From the NCBI GenBank assembly GCA_046533095.1, contig JAJQRA010000038.1:62001-126000 (forward strand): DNA of 64,000 bases, written 5' to 3'. The stretch is from ZAX-1 sp046533095 (GTDB taxonomy: Bacteria > Bacillota > Clostridia > Lachnospirales > Lachnospiraceae). The notes beneath the pieces were generated by a model. The model did not search any database and was not told the DNA's origin. It saw nothing but the letters and a program-made list of their open reading frames with translations. Positions 36,257 to 45,671 of the stretch are shown here, in pieces. Made by a program: the position numbers and the translations under genes. How positions within the stretch are numbered: the stretch's first letter is position 1; the number at the start of each line of letters is the position of its first letter.

Positions 36257-38854
36257 ATGGAAAATAATAAATATGGCTTTACAGTGAATGGCATTTATTG
36301 TGAAACGCAACAAGACAAACCATTGCTTCGGTATTTGCGTGACGACCTTCATTTATTCTCGGTGAAAGACGGCTGTAGTGAAGGTGCCTGTGGTACCTGT
36401 ACCATTATTGTAGACGGCAAAGCAATAAAATCTTGTGTGCTAACCACCAAAAAGTCAGTTGGAAAAACGATCTTGACAACAGAAGGATTAAGTGAAAAAG
36501 AAAAAGAAGCTTTTGTTTATGCTTTTGGCTCAAAAGGTTCTGTTCAATGTGGGTTTTGCATCCCGGGTATGGTTATGGCAGGGAAAGCGTTAATCGATAA
36601 AAATCCTATGCCCATGGAAGAAGACATCAAAATTGCATTAAGAGGGAATATTTGCCGTTGTACCGGATATAAAAAAATTATTGAAGGCATTATGTTAACA
36701 GCTGCCATTTTGCGTGGCGATATAGAAATTGAATCAGAATTAGAGAAAGGCGAAGAGTTTGGCGTAGGCAAACGCGCCTTTCGTATTGATGTACGCGAAA
36801 AAGTACTGGGGTATGGCGTATATCCAGATGACATTGTGATGGATCATATGGTTCATGCTTCTGCTGTGCGTTCAAAATATCCGCGAGCAAAGGTACTTGA
36901 TATAAATCTGGAAAAAGCCTTGGCACTTCCGGGCGTATTAGCAGTGTTGACAGCAGAAGATGTACCGCACAACAAAGTGGGCCATATCCAGCAGGATTGG
37001 GATGTCATGATTGCGAAAGGTGACATAACAAGGTATGTCGGCGATGCAATTTGCCTGGTTGTTGCCGAAACGGAAGAAATACTGGAAAAAGCGAAAAAGC
37101 TAGTTAAAATTGATTATGAAGAGTTGGAGCCAATTAGAAATGTCCATGAAGCGGCGGCCGTTGATGCTCCATTTATTCATGAAAAAGGCAACTTGTGCCA
37201 ATCGCGCCATGTTACAAGGGGCGATGCAAAAACAGCTTTGGAAAATTCGAAATATACCATTACACGCAGCTATACAACGCCATTCACGGAACATGCATTT
37301 TTAGAGCCAGAATGTGCAGTTGCATTTCCCTATAAAGATGGGATAAAATTATATACTACGGACCAAGGCGTTTATGCTACACGGCATGAAATTGCAGGTA
37401 TGCTTGAATGGGAAGAGCATCAAGACCGCATCGTTGTTGAAAACACGCTGATAGGTGGCGGTTTCGGTGGAAAAGAAGACGTATCCGTACAACATATTGC
37501 AGCGTTAGCGGTACTGAGAGTCAACCGGCCTGTCAAAGTAAAATTTTCACGGCAAGAGTCGTTGTTTTTCCATCCAAAGCGCCATGCTATGGAGGGGACA
37601 TTTACCCTAGGCTGTGATGAAAATGGAATTTTTACCGGTCTAGACTGTGAAATTTATTTTGATACGGGAGCCTATGCATCTTTATGTGGGCCGGTTTTGG
37701 AGCGTGCATGCACACATTCTGTTGGGCCTTATTGCTACCAAAACACAGATATCCGTGGATTTGGATATTACACAAACAATCCTCCCGCTGGGGCATTTCG
37801 CGGATTCGGCGTATGCCAAAGCCAGTTTGCCTTGGAGTCTAATATAAATTTGTTGGCGGAAATGGTTGGAATTTCACCCTGGGAAATCCGCTATCGCAAT
37901 GCAATCGAGCCGGGCAAAATTTTGCCAAATGGTCAAATTGCCGACTGTTCCACGGCCTTGAAAGAAACATTAGAAGCAGTGAAAGACGTCTATGACAACA
38001 ATGAAGGGCGGGCGGGGATTGCCTGTTCTATGAAAAATGCGGGAACTGGCGTCGGCTTGCCTGACAAGGGGCGTGCAAAACTAGTCGTTCATGATAATGC
38101 GGTAGAAGTCTATTCGGCAGCGTCAGATATTGGGCAAGGGTGCTCAACGGTATTTCTTCAAATGGTTTCAGAGGCCACGGGATTATCACGGAAAAATATT
38201 CGATATATGGGCAGTAGTTCGGAAGTTGCGCCAGATTCAGGAACAACATCAGGTTCACGGCAAACTTTACTTACAGGGGAGGCCGTTCGTGGTGCAGCAA
38301 AAGATTTAAATGTCAAGCTTAAGAAGGCCGGCGGAGATTTAAGCCAACTTGAGGGGGAAGAGATTTTCTACGAATATTTCGAACCTACAGACAAGCTAGG
38401 AGCAGATAAACCCAACCCAAAAAGCCATATTGCCTATGGCTTCGCAACGAACGTTGTTATTTTAGATGAAGAAGGCCGTGTAAAAGAAGTATACGCCGCA
38501 CATGATTCAGGAAAGGTAGTTAACCCAATTTCGATACAGGGGCAAATTGAGGGCGGTGTTTTAATGGGGCTAGGCTATGCATTAACAGAAGATTGGCCAT
38601 TAAAAGACTGTGTTCCTCAGGTAAAATATGGAACGTTAGGCTTGATGAGGGCAGATCAAATCCCTGATATTCATGCTATTTATGTGGAAAAAGAGGAACT
38701 GCTTGACGCAGCATATGGTGCAAAAGGGATAGGGGAGATTACAACCATACCGACTGCTCCGGCTGTCCAGGGAGCCTATTATGCGCGTGACCATATTTTA
38801 CGCCCAAATCTGCCTTTGGAGAATACGTATTATTCAAAATTTAGGAGAAAATGA
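36257..38854 (+). CDS. xdh: Selenium-dependent xanthine dehydrogenase (2Fe-2S plus molybdopterin domains)
   Basis: A molybdenum hydroxylase that oxidises xanthine or related purines. In 865 residues it fuses an N-terminal [2Fe-2S] ferredoxin domain (C40, C45, C48, C60), a helical [2Fe-2S] domain (C98, C101, C133, C135) and the large molybdopterin-binding domain. The latter has GGFGGKED, GAFRGFGVCQ and near the end GAKGIGEITT with the catalytic glutamate. There is no FAD domain, as in the selenium-dependent family TIGR03311; electrons would go to a separate carrier, plausibly the adjacent polyferredoxin. YqeB upstream supports selenium dependence. AGGAGTTGAGGGA precedes the ATG. Purine fermentation or salvage is the likely role; the exact substrate is not shown. 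Confidence 0.9.
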   Translation: MENNKYGFTVNGIYCETQQDKPLLRYLRDDLHLFSVKDGCSEGACGTCTIIVDGKAIKSCVLTTKKSVGKTILTTEGLSEKEKEAFVYAFGSKGSVQCGFCIPGMVMAGKALIDKNPMPMEEDIKIALRGNICRCTGYKKIIEGIMLTAAILRGDIEIESELEKGEEFGVGKRAFRIDVREKVLGYGVYPDDIVMDHMVHASAVRSKYPRAKVLDINLEKALALPGVLAVLTAEDVPHNKVGHIQQDWDVMIAKGDITRYVGDAICLVVAETEEILEKAKKLVKIDYEELEPIRNVHEAAAVDAPFIHEKGNLCQSRHVTRGDAKTALENSKYTITRSYTTPFTEHAFLEPECAVAFPYKDGIKLYTTDQGVYATRHEIAGMLEWEEHQDRIVVENTLIGGGFGGKEDVSVQHIAALAVLRVNRPVKVKFSRQESLFFHPKRHAMEGTFTLGCDENGIFTGLDCEIYFDTGAYASLCGPVLERACTHSVGPYCYQNTDIRGFGYYTNNPPAGAFRGFGVCQSQFALESNINLLAEMVGISPWEIRYRNAIEPGKILPNGQIADCSTALKETLEAVKDVYDNNEGRAGIACSMKNAGTGVGLPDKGRAKLVVHDNAVEVYSAASDIGQGCSTVFLQMVSEATGLSRKNIRYMGSSSEVAPDSGTTSGSRQTLLTGEAVRGAAKDLNVKLKKAGGDLSQLEGEEIFYEYFEPTDKLGADKPNPKSHIAYGFATNVVILDEEGRVKEVYAAHDSGKVVNPISIQGQIEGGVLMGLGYALTEDWPLKDCVPQVKYGTLGLMRADQIPDIHAIYVEKEELLDAAYGAKGIGEITTIPTAPAVQGAYYARDHILRPNLPLENTYYSKFRRK

Positions 38855-39105
38855 AATTCGTTTGCTTGTCAATGAAGAATAGGGGGCGCAGACAACTGCT
38901 GTTGAAAAGTATAATTTAAATTTAAGGAAAATCTATACAAAGAAAATATAATATAGATTTAATAAGAATCTATTAAAAAATATAATCTAGGACTTGTTAT
39001 GCTTGCCTATTAGATGAATATCTGCTAGAATAGAGAAGTTTGGAGCGGGATAATGTAGTCAGTCAGTAATTAACTACAAAAATAGGACAAGGAGCGTAAT
39101 TTACT

Positions 39106-40014
39106 ATGAAAAAAGGCAGCCATGCCATTGGTCATTTATTGGCACTTTTTACATGCTTGGTTTGGGGGACTTCATTTATATTTACCAAAATACTTTTAGA
39201 ACGGTTTTCGCCATTAGAAATACTGTTTTTCCGTTTTATCATTGGATACGTGGCATTATGGATCATACATCCTCATAAATTAAAGATAGAAAGCAAAAAA
39301 GAAGAACTAGAGTTGTTTTTCGCAGGTTTTTTCGGTGTTACCTTATATTTTCTAGCTGAAAATGTAGCGCTTTCCTATACATTGGCATCTAATGTAGGGG
39401 TATTGATATCAGTATCGCCATTTTTTACAGGCGTATTGGCTCATTTTGTAGTAAACGAAAAAATCAGGAAATCATTTATTCTTGGCTTTATCATATCCAT
39501 TTTTGGCGTTGCCTGCATTAGTTTGAATGGAGTAACGCTCTTAAAATTGAATCCAATCGGCGATATATTAGCAATCGGTGCAGCTGTTTCTTGGGCAGTC
39601 TATTCTAATTTGACAAAGAAAGTCAGTGAAAACCCTAGATATCATATCATAGCAGTTACAAGAAGAATATTCTTTTATGGACTCATAACGATTATACCAT
39701 GTATGTTTTTTATGGATTTTTCATTTACAGGAAACCATATGAAACAGTTGGATTCGTGGGTTCAATTGATATTTCTGGGGTTGGCTTCTTCTGCAATATG
39801 CTACATAACTTGGAATGAAGCGATGAAGAGGATAGGAACTGTGAAAACGAGTGTCTACCTATACCTCATTCCTGTTCTTACGTTGCTGTTTTCTGCAATT
39901 GTGTTGAAAGAAAAAATTACTTGGGTAGCATTGCTTGGCACAGGACTAATATTAAGTGGACTGGTATTATCGGAAAAAACGAAAAAGAAAGATGATGATT
40001 CAGACACCTGGTAA
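39106..40014 (+). CDS. EamA/DMT-family transporter
   Basis: A 302-residue inner-membrane protein with ten predicted helices in two EamA repeats (LLALFTCLVWGTSFIFTKIL begins the first; GDILAIGAAVSWAVYSNLTK the second). Members export or import amino acids, nucleotides or other metabolites; the substrate is unknown. AAGGAGCG precedes the ATG. The tail KTKKKDDDSDTW is cytoplasmic. It is convergent with the SDR gene, only nine bases apart, with no clear terminator between. Confidence 0.9.
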   Translation: MKKGSHAIGHLLALFTCLVWGTSFIFTKILLERFSPLEILFFRFIIGYVALWIIHPHKLKIESKKEELELFFAGFFGVTLYFLAENVALSYTLASNVGVLISVSPFFTGVLAHFVVNEKIRKSFILGFIISIFGVACISLNGVTLLKLNPIGDILAIGAAVSWAVYSNLTKKVSENPRYHIIAVTRRIFFYGLITIIPCMFFMDFSFTGNHMKQLDSWVQLIFLGLASSAICYITWNEAMKRIGTVKTSVYLYLIPVLTLLFSAIVLKEKITWVALLGTGLILSGLVLSEKTKKKDDDSDTW

Positions 40015-40023
40015 ACATATATA

Positions 40024-40758
40024 TTATGTATACCCGCCATCAAGAGTAATGATTTGACCAGTTAGATAGGAACTGCTTTGGGAAAGGGAATATGCCAAAT
40101 CGGCCACTTCATTTACATCTCCAAAACGCCCAATGGGAATTTCTCCTTTGATGAAATGAGACTCTTCATCGGAAAGAAATTGATTCATTTGTGTATCGAT
40201 GAGGCCACAAGCAATGGCATTAACCTGAATATTGCTTGGCGCAAGTTCTTTTGCAAGGGATTTGGTGAATGCATTCATACCGCCTTTAGAGGCGGCATAG
40301 GCAACTTCGCAGGAGGCGCCGACATTGCCCCAGATAGAAGAAATATTGATGATTTTTCCGGATTTTTTGTGAACCATAGCAGGTATTGCATATTTACAGC
40401 AGTTAAAAACAGAGGTTAGATTCGTATCAAGGACATTGTGCCATTCTGCAATCGACATATCTGACAGTAGCCCCATGTGGGAAATTCCCGCATTGTTGAT
40501 TAAAACATCAATGCCACAAAATGCACGTTCTATTTCCCGGAAAGTTTGTTCAACAAAATGACAGTCGCCGGCATCGCCGGTAAAAGGCAGACATGTTATG
40601 TGGTATTTTTCAGTGAGGTCTGCGGCGACAGCCGAAAGTATAGCAGGAGAATGGAAACTGTTTAAAGCAAGATTATAACCGTTCCTCGCAAAGATGTTAG
40701 CGATTGCATGTCCAATTCCACGAGAAGCGCCTGTAACAAAAGCGGTTTTAGAATCCAT
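40024..40758 (-). CDS. Short-chain dehydrogenase/reductase, FabG/YmfI-like
   Basis: An NAD(P)H-dependent reductase of 244 residues. The cofactor motif TGASRGIG is at 9-16, NNAG in the middle, and the catalytic S-x12-Y-x3-K set appears as NISSIWG followed by YAASKGG. The end (GQIITLDGGYT) is typical of FabG. Not being near fatty-acid genes, it might instead be the YmfI-type elongation factor P 5-aminopentanone reductase that many Firmicutes carry; sequence alone does not decide. AGGAGG lies just before the start. Confidence 0.9.
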   Translation of the reverse strand: MDSKTAFVTGASRGIGHAIANIFARNGYNLALNSFHSPAILSAVAADLTEKYHITCLPFTGDAGDCHFVEQTFREIERAFCGIDVLINNAGISHMGLLSDMSIAEWHNVLDTNLTSVFNCCKYAIPAMVHKKSGKIINISSIWGNVGASCEVAYAASKGGMNAFTKSLAKELAPSNIQVNAIACGLIDTQMNQFLSDEESHFIKGEIPIGRFGDVNEVADLAYSLSQSSSYLTGQIITLDGGYT

Positions 40759-40855
40759 AATAATCCTCCTAAAAGTTTAGTAGAGGGCTGTTGTATAAAA
40801 ATACCTTTAAAAGGGCGATGATGATCGCAACAATAGCTCTTAAGAAAATTCTACC

Positions 40856-40979
40856 ACAATTGCTATAAGATTACTACTGCCGGCTATGTACAGTTTGTTT
40901 TTTTGAAGGATGATACCATACATCTATTTGCAACATAGCCAAAGTCGCCGAATACAATTGTTATAAAATTACTATTGTC
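40856..40979. repeat. Tandem duplication upstream of hpf
   Basis: ACAATTGCTATAAGATTACT at 40856 recurs as ACAATTGTTATAAAATTACT at 40954 (period 98, about 26 bases, four or five differences). Confidence 0.75.
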
Positions 40980-41051
40980 AGAAGCGATAGAAATAGGTAT
41001 AATTTAGAAGAGACATCGTTGATGTCCAGCAAATGACAAGGGGGTTACATC

Positions 41052-41579
41052 ATGCGTATCATAATAAGTGGAAAAAACATAGAAATAACAGCGGGATTAA
41101 GGCAGGCAGTAGAGGAAAAACTATCAAAGCTTGAGCGATACTTTACTCCTGAAACGGATGTGGTTGTAACACTGAGCGTAGAAAAAGAAAGGCAGAAAAT
41201 TGAAGTTACCATTCCGGTAAAAGGGAACATTATCAGATCGGAGCAGGTAAGCAATGATATGTATGTTTCAATTGATTTAGTAGAAGAAGTGATTGAACGG
41301 CAATTAAAGAAATATAAGAATAAAATTGTTGATGCAAAGCAGGGCAATGGAAATTTCAAGCAGGAATTTATTGAAAAAGAAATAGAGGACGATGAAGAAA
41401 TTGCCATTATCCGTACCAAACGGTTTGGAATTAAACCAATGTATCCGGAGGATGCGTGTGTACAGATGGAATTGCTGGGACATAATTTCTTTGTTTTTCA
41501 AAATGCAGAATCAGATGAAGTAAATGTAGTATATAAAAGAAAAGGCAATACCTATGGTTTGATAGAACCAGAATTCTAG
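41052..41579 (+). CDS. hpf: Ribosome hibernation-promoting factor, long form
   Basis: Binds the 30S subunit in stationary phase and dimerises 70S ribosomes into inactive 100S particles. The 175-residue protein has an N-terminal RaiA/HPF domain (MRIIISGKNIEITAGLR, ERYFTPETDV) and the C-terminal dimerisation domain of long HPF (VRTKRF-like IIRTKRFGIKPMYPEDA through GHNFFVFQNAE). GGGGG precedes the ATG. Confidence 0.95.
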   Translation: MRIIISGKNIEITAGLRQAVEEKLSKLERYFTPETDVVVTLSVEKERQKIEVTIPVKGNIIRSEQVSNDMYVSIDLVEEVIERQLKKYKNKIVDAKQGNGNFKQEFIEKEIEDDEEIAIIRTKRFGIKPMYPEDACVQMELLGHNFFVFQNAESDEVNVVYKRKGNTYGLIEPEF

Positions 41580-41599
41580 AACCAAAACATATTCTCAAC

Positions 41600-41724
41600 A
41601 AGGGGCTGTGGCAAAATATGATCAATCATTTCCTTCGACACTAGATATGATATGGACAGCATTGCTTTTGCAATATTCGTATCTGGTATATAAAAGAGGA
41701 ATTGTATTTTGTGGCAGTCCCTTA
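41600..41724. mobile_element. Candidate MITE with inverted ends (about 125 bp)
   Basis: AAGGGGCTGTGGCAAAATAT at 41600-41619 is an imperfect inverted repeat of 41704-41724, whose reverse complement is TAAGGGACTGCCACAAAATA. Ends of the form GGGGCTGT-GCAAAA are common in transposons of Firmicutes such as IS1182-like elements. The interior shows no transposase. No target-site duplication is obvious. The rest of 41580-41932 is AT-rich and without a gene. Confidence 0.45.
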
Positions 41725-41932
41725 TTTTGTACAGAAAAAGGAATAAAAAAATTTTCGCCAAATGGTATGGTATTTATTGGCTTTTCATAATATAATAAAA
41801 TGTCATTTATGTATGAAAATGATGAATAAAAAATTGATAAAAAGGCAACACAAAATCGCCAATAATAAGGAGTCAATAAAAAGAAGCAATTATGGAAATA
41901 TCTGCTAAGATGGATAGATAGGAGTTAATGGG

Positions 41933-42988
41933 ATGAATATTGTGGTATTAGCCGGAGGCCTCAGTACAGAAAGGGATGTATCCTTTGCTACTGGAAATGT
42001 AGTGAGCAATGCATTAAGAATGAAAGGGCATAAAGTGGTTTTGCTAGATGTATTTCTAGGATACAGCGATAAACCGGAAGATTTAACAGGGATATTTGAC
42101 CGTTCTGAAGCGGTAAGTGTGAAAATAAGCAACGAAATCAAATCGCAGGCACCAATTCCAGCCGAAATAAGGGCGATGCGTAAAGATCAATCGGACTGTT
42201 TTTTTGGCCCAAATGTTATTGAACTTTGCAAGATGGCAGACATTGTATTTATGGGACTTCATGGAGAAGATGGAGAAAATGGCAAGGTACAGGCGACCTT
42301 TGATTTGTTTGGAATCAAATATACGGGCAGTGGATATGTAAGCTGTGCACTTGCTATGGACAAAGGACTGTCGAAAGGACTATTTTTAAAGAATGGGATA
42401 CCAACGCCGGAAGGTATTATTTTGAAAAAAGAAGATTATAGTCAAGAAATAGAAACGCTTAGCGTAAAGACTCCTTGTGTAGTGAAGCCGTGTTGTGGTG
42501 GCTCAAGCATTGGCGTGTCTATTGTAGCTACGCAAAAAGAACTAGACAGGGCATTAACGCAAGCGTTTCAATATGAATCAAAAGTCATAGTAGAAGAATA
42601 TATACAGGGACGTGAATTTTCCGTGGGGGTGATTAACTACAATGCATTGCCGGTAATTGAAATAGCTCCGCTTACGGGGTTTTATAATTACGAAAATAAA
42701 TACAAAGCCGGGAGTGCGGTAGAAACTTGCCCGGCTATCCTACCGAAAGGAATTTCTTGGGAAATGCAGCATTATGCGCGAGAGGTGGCATTGGCCTTAA
42801 ATATCGAAACATATGCACGTATGGATTTTATATTAGATAATAAAGGGGATATCTATTGTTTGGAAGCGAATACACTACCTGGTATGACTAAAACAAGCCT
42901 GTTGCCACAGGAAGCAAAGGCCTCTGGAATGGATATAGAAGAGCTGTGTGAGGAAATAATTAAAATATCATTTAACAAATATGGTTAA
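41933..42988 (+). CDS. ddl: D-alanine--D-alanine ligase
   Basis: Makes the D-Ala-D-Ala dipeptide for peptidoglycan, using ATP. The 351 residues carry the ATP-grasp set: VVLAGGLSTERDVS at the start, GLHGEDGENGK, KPCCGGSSIGVS for the phosphate loop, EEYIQGREFSVG, and the metal-binding YCLEANTLPGMT. It is followed by murF, the enzyme that uses its product. The last coding bases are part of a 96-bp segment duplicated downstream (43073-43169). AGGAGTTAATGGG precedes the start. Confidence 0.95.
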   Translation: MNIVVLAGGLSTERDVSFATGNVVSNALRMKGHKVVLLDVFLGYSDKPEDLTGIFDRSEAVSVKISNEIKSQAPIPAEIRAMRKDQSDCFFGPNVIELCKMADIVFMGLHGEDGENGKVQATFDLFGIKYTGSGYVSCALAMDKGLSKGLFLKNGIPTPEGIILKKEDYSQEIETLSVKTPCVVKPCCGGSSIGVSIVATQKELDRALTQAFQYESKVIVEEYIQGREFSVGVINYNALPVIEIAPLTGFYNYENKYKAGSAVETCPAILPKGISWEMQHYAREVALALNIETYARMDFILDNKGDIYCLEANTLPGMTKTSLLPQEAKASGMDIEELCEEIIKISFNKYG

Positions 42989-43169
42989 GACTAACGAAAT
43001 GCTGTGAATAGAAATGAATAAGACATGGAGGAACAGTTGCAGCTAATATGAATAGAAAGAAATGATTAAGTTATCATTTAACAAACATAGTTAAGACTAA
43101 CGAAATGCTGTGAATCGTAATGAATAAGATATGGCGGAACAGTTGCAGCTAATTATGAATAAAGGAAAT
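42967..43169 (+). repeat. Tandem 106-bp duplication including the ddl 3' end
   Basis: Bases 42967-43062 and 43073-43169 are nearly 90 percent identical. The first copy holds the last codons and stop of ddl; the second is non-coding. Both contain TTAAGACTAACGAAATGCTG and GGAACAGTTGCAGCTAAT. Confidence 0.92.
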
Positions 43170-43177
43170 AGGATTTT

Positions 43178-44632
43178 ATGAAAAATATGACATTGGAATA
43201 TATAGCAAAAGCTTGTAGTGGAATTTACTATGGGGATAAAGATAAAAAAGGCAGGACAATAAAAGGTGTTGCCATTGACAGCCGGGAAATAAAGCAGGAT
43301 TTTTTATTTATTCCGATTGTAGGAGCCAAGGCAGATGGGCATGATTTTATTAAATCAGTATTTGAAAATGGCGCGTTAGCCTCTCTTTCTGAAAGAAAAT
43401 TAGATGATTGCTTCAATCCATACATTTTCGTAAAATCATGTGAACAGGCATTGAAAGATATTGCAACGTACTATAGGAATCAATTGACGATTCCAATTGT
43501 AGGAATTACAGGCAGCGTGGGGAAAACGAGTACGAAAGAAATGATTTCTTCGGTACTCTCACAAAGATATGATGTATTGAAAACAGCAGGCAATTACAAT
43601 AATGAAATAGGATTACCCCTTACAATACTTCGGATTAAGGAACATCATCAAGTTGCAGTGGTAGAGATGGGCATTTCAGATTTTGGTGAAATGCACCGGC
43701 TAGCCCAAATAGCCAAACCAGACATAGGGGTTATAACAAATATAGGCATGTGCCATCTAGAAAAGCTGAAAACACGAGATGGAGTATTAAAAGCAAAGAC
43801 AGAAATGCTTGAGTTTATAAAGGATGATGGTTGCCTTATTTTAAATGGCGATGACGATAAGCTGGTCACCATCGATCATGTGAAGAATATTTATCCACTT
43901 TTCTATGGTGTTGAACCACGAAAAGAGTACAAAGACAACCCTATGATTGAAAAGGAAGAGAATCGTACAAATAGTGAAGAAAAGAATGCTGTAAAAAAGA
44001 AATTTATAATTGCTAAAGACATTGTAAACCATGGACTTTTAGGGACACAAGCCTTTTTTCATACACCGAAAGGAAACATAAACATTCGCATTTTGATACC
44101 GGGGCGGCATAATGTCTACAATGCATTGGTGGCTGCATGTGTGGGTATTGCCCTTGATCTTGACTTATCGAAAATACAGCAGGGGATTTTAGCGGCAAGT
44201 ACAATTGGGGGACGTGCGAATCTAATAGAAGCGAAGGGCCTTACAATTATAGATGACTGCTACAATGCAAATCCGGTATCAATGAAAGCTTCTATCGATA
44301 TATTGGAGTATGCATTGGCGCGAAAAATCGCAGTACTTGGCGATATGGGCGAATTAGGGAAAGATGAGAAGTGGCTGCACTATACAATTGGCATGTATGT
44401 TGCAGAAAAACAGATTGATACTCTGTTTTGTATCGGTCCGCTTTCAAAAGAAATGGCAAAGGGCGCATTAGATACGAACGGTAGGTGCGAGGTTTACCAT
44501 TTTCATACAATTGATGAAATGTTGCCATGCCTATTGGAGTATACAAAAGCGGAGGATACCATATTAGTGAAAGCATCCCATTTTATGGGCTTCCCCGTTG
44601 TAGTAGAAGCTCTTAAAAAAGGAATTGCTTAA
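43178..44632 (+). CDS. murF: UDP-N-acetylmuramoyl-tripeptide--D-alanyl-D-alanine ligase
   Basis: Adds D-Ala-D-Ala to the UDP-MurNAc-tripeptide, the last cytoplasmic step of precursor synthesis. The 484 residues show the Mur ligase order: an N-terminal domain with IDSREIKQDFLFIPI, the central ATPase with GITGSVGKTSTKEM and NNEIGLPLT and the EMGISDFGEMHRL helix, and a C-terminal domain with DDCYNANPVSMKASI and GDMGELG. An extra charged stretch of about 25 residues (around 250-275, EKEENRTNSEEKNAVKKK) is an insertion relative to common MurF. Ddl is just upstream. Confidence 0.95.
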   Translation: MKNMTLEYIAKACSGIYYGDKDKKGRTIKGVAIDSREIKQDFLFIPIVGAKADGHDFIKSVFENGALASLSERKLDDCFNPYIFVKSCEQALKDIATYYRNQLTIPIVGITGSVGKTSTKEMISSVLSQRYDVLKTAGNYNNEIGLPLTILRIKEHHQVAVVEMGISDFGEMHRLAQIAKPDIGVITNIGMCHLEKLKTRDGVLKAKTEMLEFIKDDGCLILNGDDDKLVTIDHVKNIYPLFYGVEPRKEYKDNPMIEKEENRTNSEEKNAVKKKFIIAKDIVNHGLLGTQAFFHTPKGNINIRILIPGRHNVYNALVAACVGIALDLDLSKIQQGILAASTIGGRANLIEAKGLTIIDDCYNANPVSMKASIDILEYALARKIAVLGDMGELGKDEKWLHYTIGMYVAEKQIDTLFCIGPLSKEMAKGALDTNGRCEVYHFHTIDEMLPCLLEYTKAEDTILVKASHFMGFPVVVEALKKGIA

Positions 44633-44697
44633 GGGAATATTCCTGCCCCTCGTTGTGGCATTTCGCATCTTCTTAAGAAAAAAATTGCTTAACCAAG
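44593..44697 (+). repeat. Tandem copy of the murF 3' end
   Basis: TCTTAAAAAAGGAATTGCTTAA at 44611-44632 ends murF; TCTTAAGAAAAAAATTGCTTAA at 44671-44692 repeats it 60 bases later. The similarity extends back to CCCCGTTGT (44593) against CCCCTCGTTGT (44646). Confidence 0.75.
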
Positions 44698-44703
44698 GTA
44701 TGC

Positions 44704-45438
44704 CTACAGCATTTCCTTATGGGTTTTTAACATGTCTATAATGATGTTGCGTGTGTATCCCCCTAGAAATTTTCGTTGCTCTTTTTCTAGCTCTTTTGGA
44801 TAAATGGGTTTGCCATATTGAATAATTACATGGCATGGTTTAATCTTTGGAAGATGATTCTCCAATATTTCTGCGGAATTTGTAATTGCAATCGGTACAA
44901 TGGCACAGCCGGTTTTTTCAGCTATTTTAAGGCTACCTTCTTTAAACGGCAATAATTCACCATGCTTTTTATTCCTAGTCCCCTCGGGGAAAATACATAT
45001 AGAAATACCGTTCTTAACATAATCAATACCGAGTAAAATAGTCTTTAAACCTTCTTTGAGATTATCCCTGTTCAGGAATAAACAGTAGAGGCGTTTCATC
45101 CAGATGCTTAGGAGGGGGACATGTGCCATAGAATCTTTCGCAACATAGCCGGTTAAGCCCTTGCATCTTGCATAAGTTAATATAATATCAAAATAACTTT
45201 CATGGTTTGGCACATACAAAACCGCTTCGCCTTGTGGAATATTTTCGTCGCCAATGACAGTAAGTTTTACACCGCTAAACCAAATAACTCCTTTAAAAGC
45301 CCATTGAACAATACGTAGACTGCTGATGTCAGCAGCTCTTTTGTTAAATTTTCCGATCAGCCATTCCACGAGTAGGATGGGAATGGAAAAAATTAAAAAT
45401 AGTATTAAAAATAGCAATGACAAAATCATTCGTATCAT
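44704..45438 (-). CDS. plsC: 1-acyl-sn-glycerol-3-phosphate acyltransferase
   Basis: Acylates lysophosphatidic acid to phosphatidic acid at the membrane. The 244-residue protein has an N-terminal membrane helix (ILSLLFLILFLIFSIPILLV), the catalytic NHESYFD motif (NHx4D) near residue 78, and FPEGTRN near 150, both diagnostic of PlsC. It is convergent with murF. The start is set by the first ATG of the frame; its ribosome binding site (AAGGAGCGG) is about 20 bases away, so an internal start is possible. Confidence 0.92.
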   Translation of the reverse strand: MIRMILSLLFLILFLIFSIPILLVEWLIGKFNKRAADISSLRIVQWAFKGVIWFSGVKLTVIGDENIPQGEAVLYVPNHESYFDIILTYARCKGLTGYVAKDSMAHVPLLSIWMKRLYCLFLNRDNLKEGLKTILLGIDYVKNGISICIFPEGTRNKKHGELLPFKEGSLKIAEKTGCAIVPIAITNSAEILENHLPKIKPCHVIIQYGKPIYPKELEKEQRKFLGGYTRNIIIDMLKTHKEML

Positions 45439-45480
45439 AAGATGTTCGGACTAAATCCGCTCCTTCCTAAAGTCAAACGC

Positions 45481-45508
45481 TATGGTTCACAATTGGTTGT
45501 GAACCATA
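45481..45508. repeat. Perfect 12-bp inverted repeat upstream of plsC
   Basis: TATGGTTCACAA at 45481-45492 and TTGTGAACCATA at 45497-45508 form a perfect stem with a TTGG loop. There is no adjacent U-run, so an operator or folded leader is as likely as a terminator. Confidence 0.6.
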
Positions 45509-45671
45509 ACAGTTAAGACATCTTTGAAAAATACTCAATTTTTAAAACAATTCTATTTTTCAAATGTGCACTACAAGTATTATACAAAGTTTGCCCAGGA
45601 AATACAATGAAAATACGAATTATTTCCATTCGAAAAGAATAGAATTTATAAATATGTAAAAAGGCAAAAAA

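Noticed and set aside
41608..41790. 60-residue frame between hpf and ddl
   Set aside because: It starts within the inverted end of the candidate MITE and resembles no protein.
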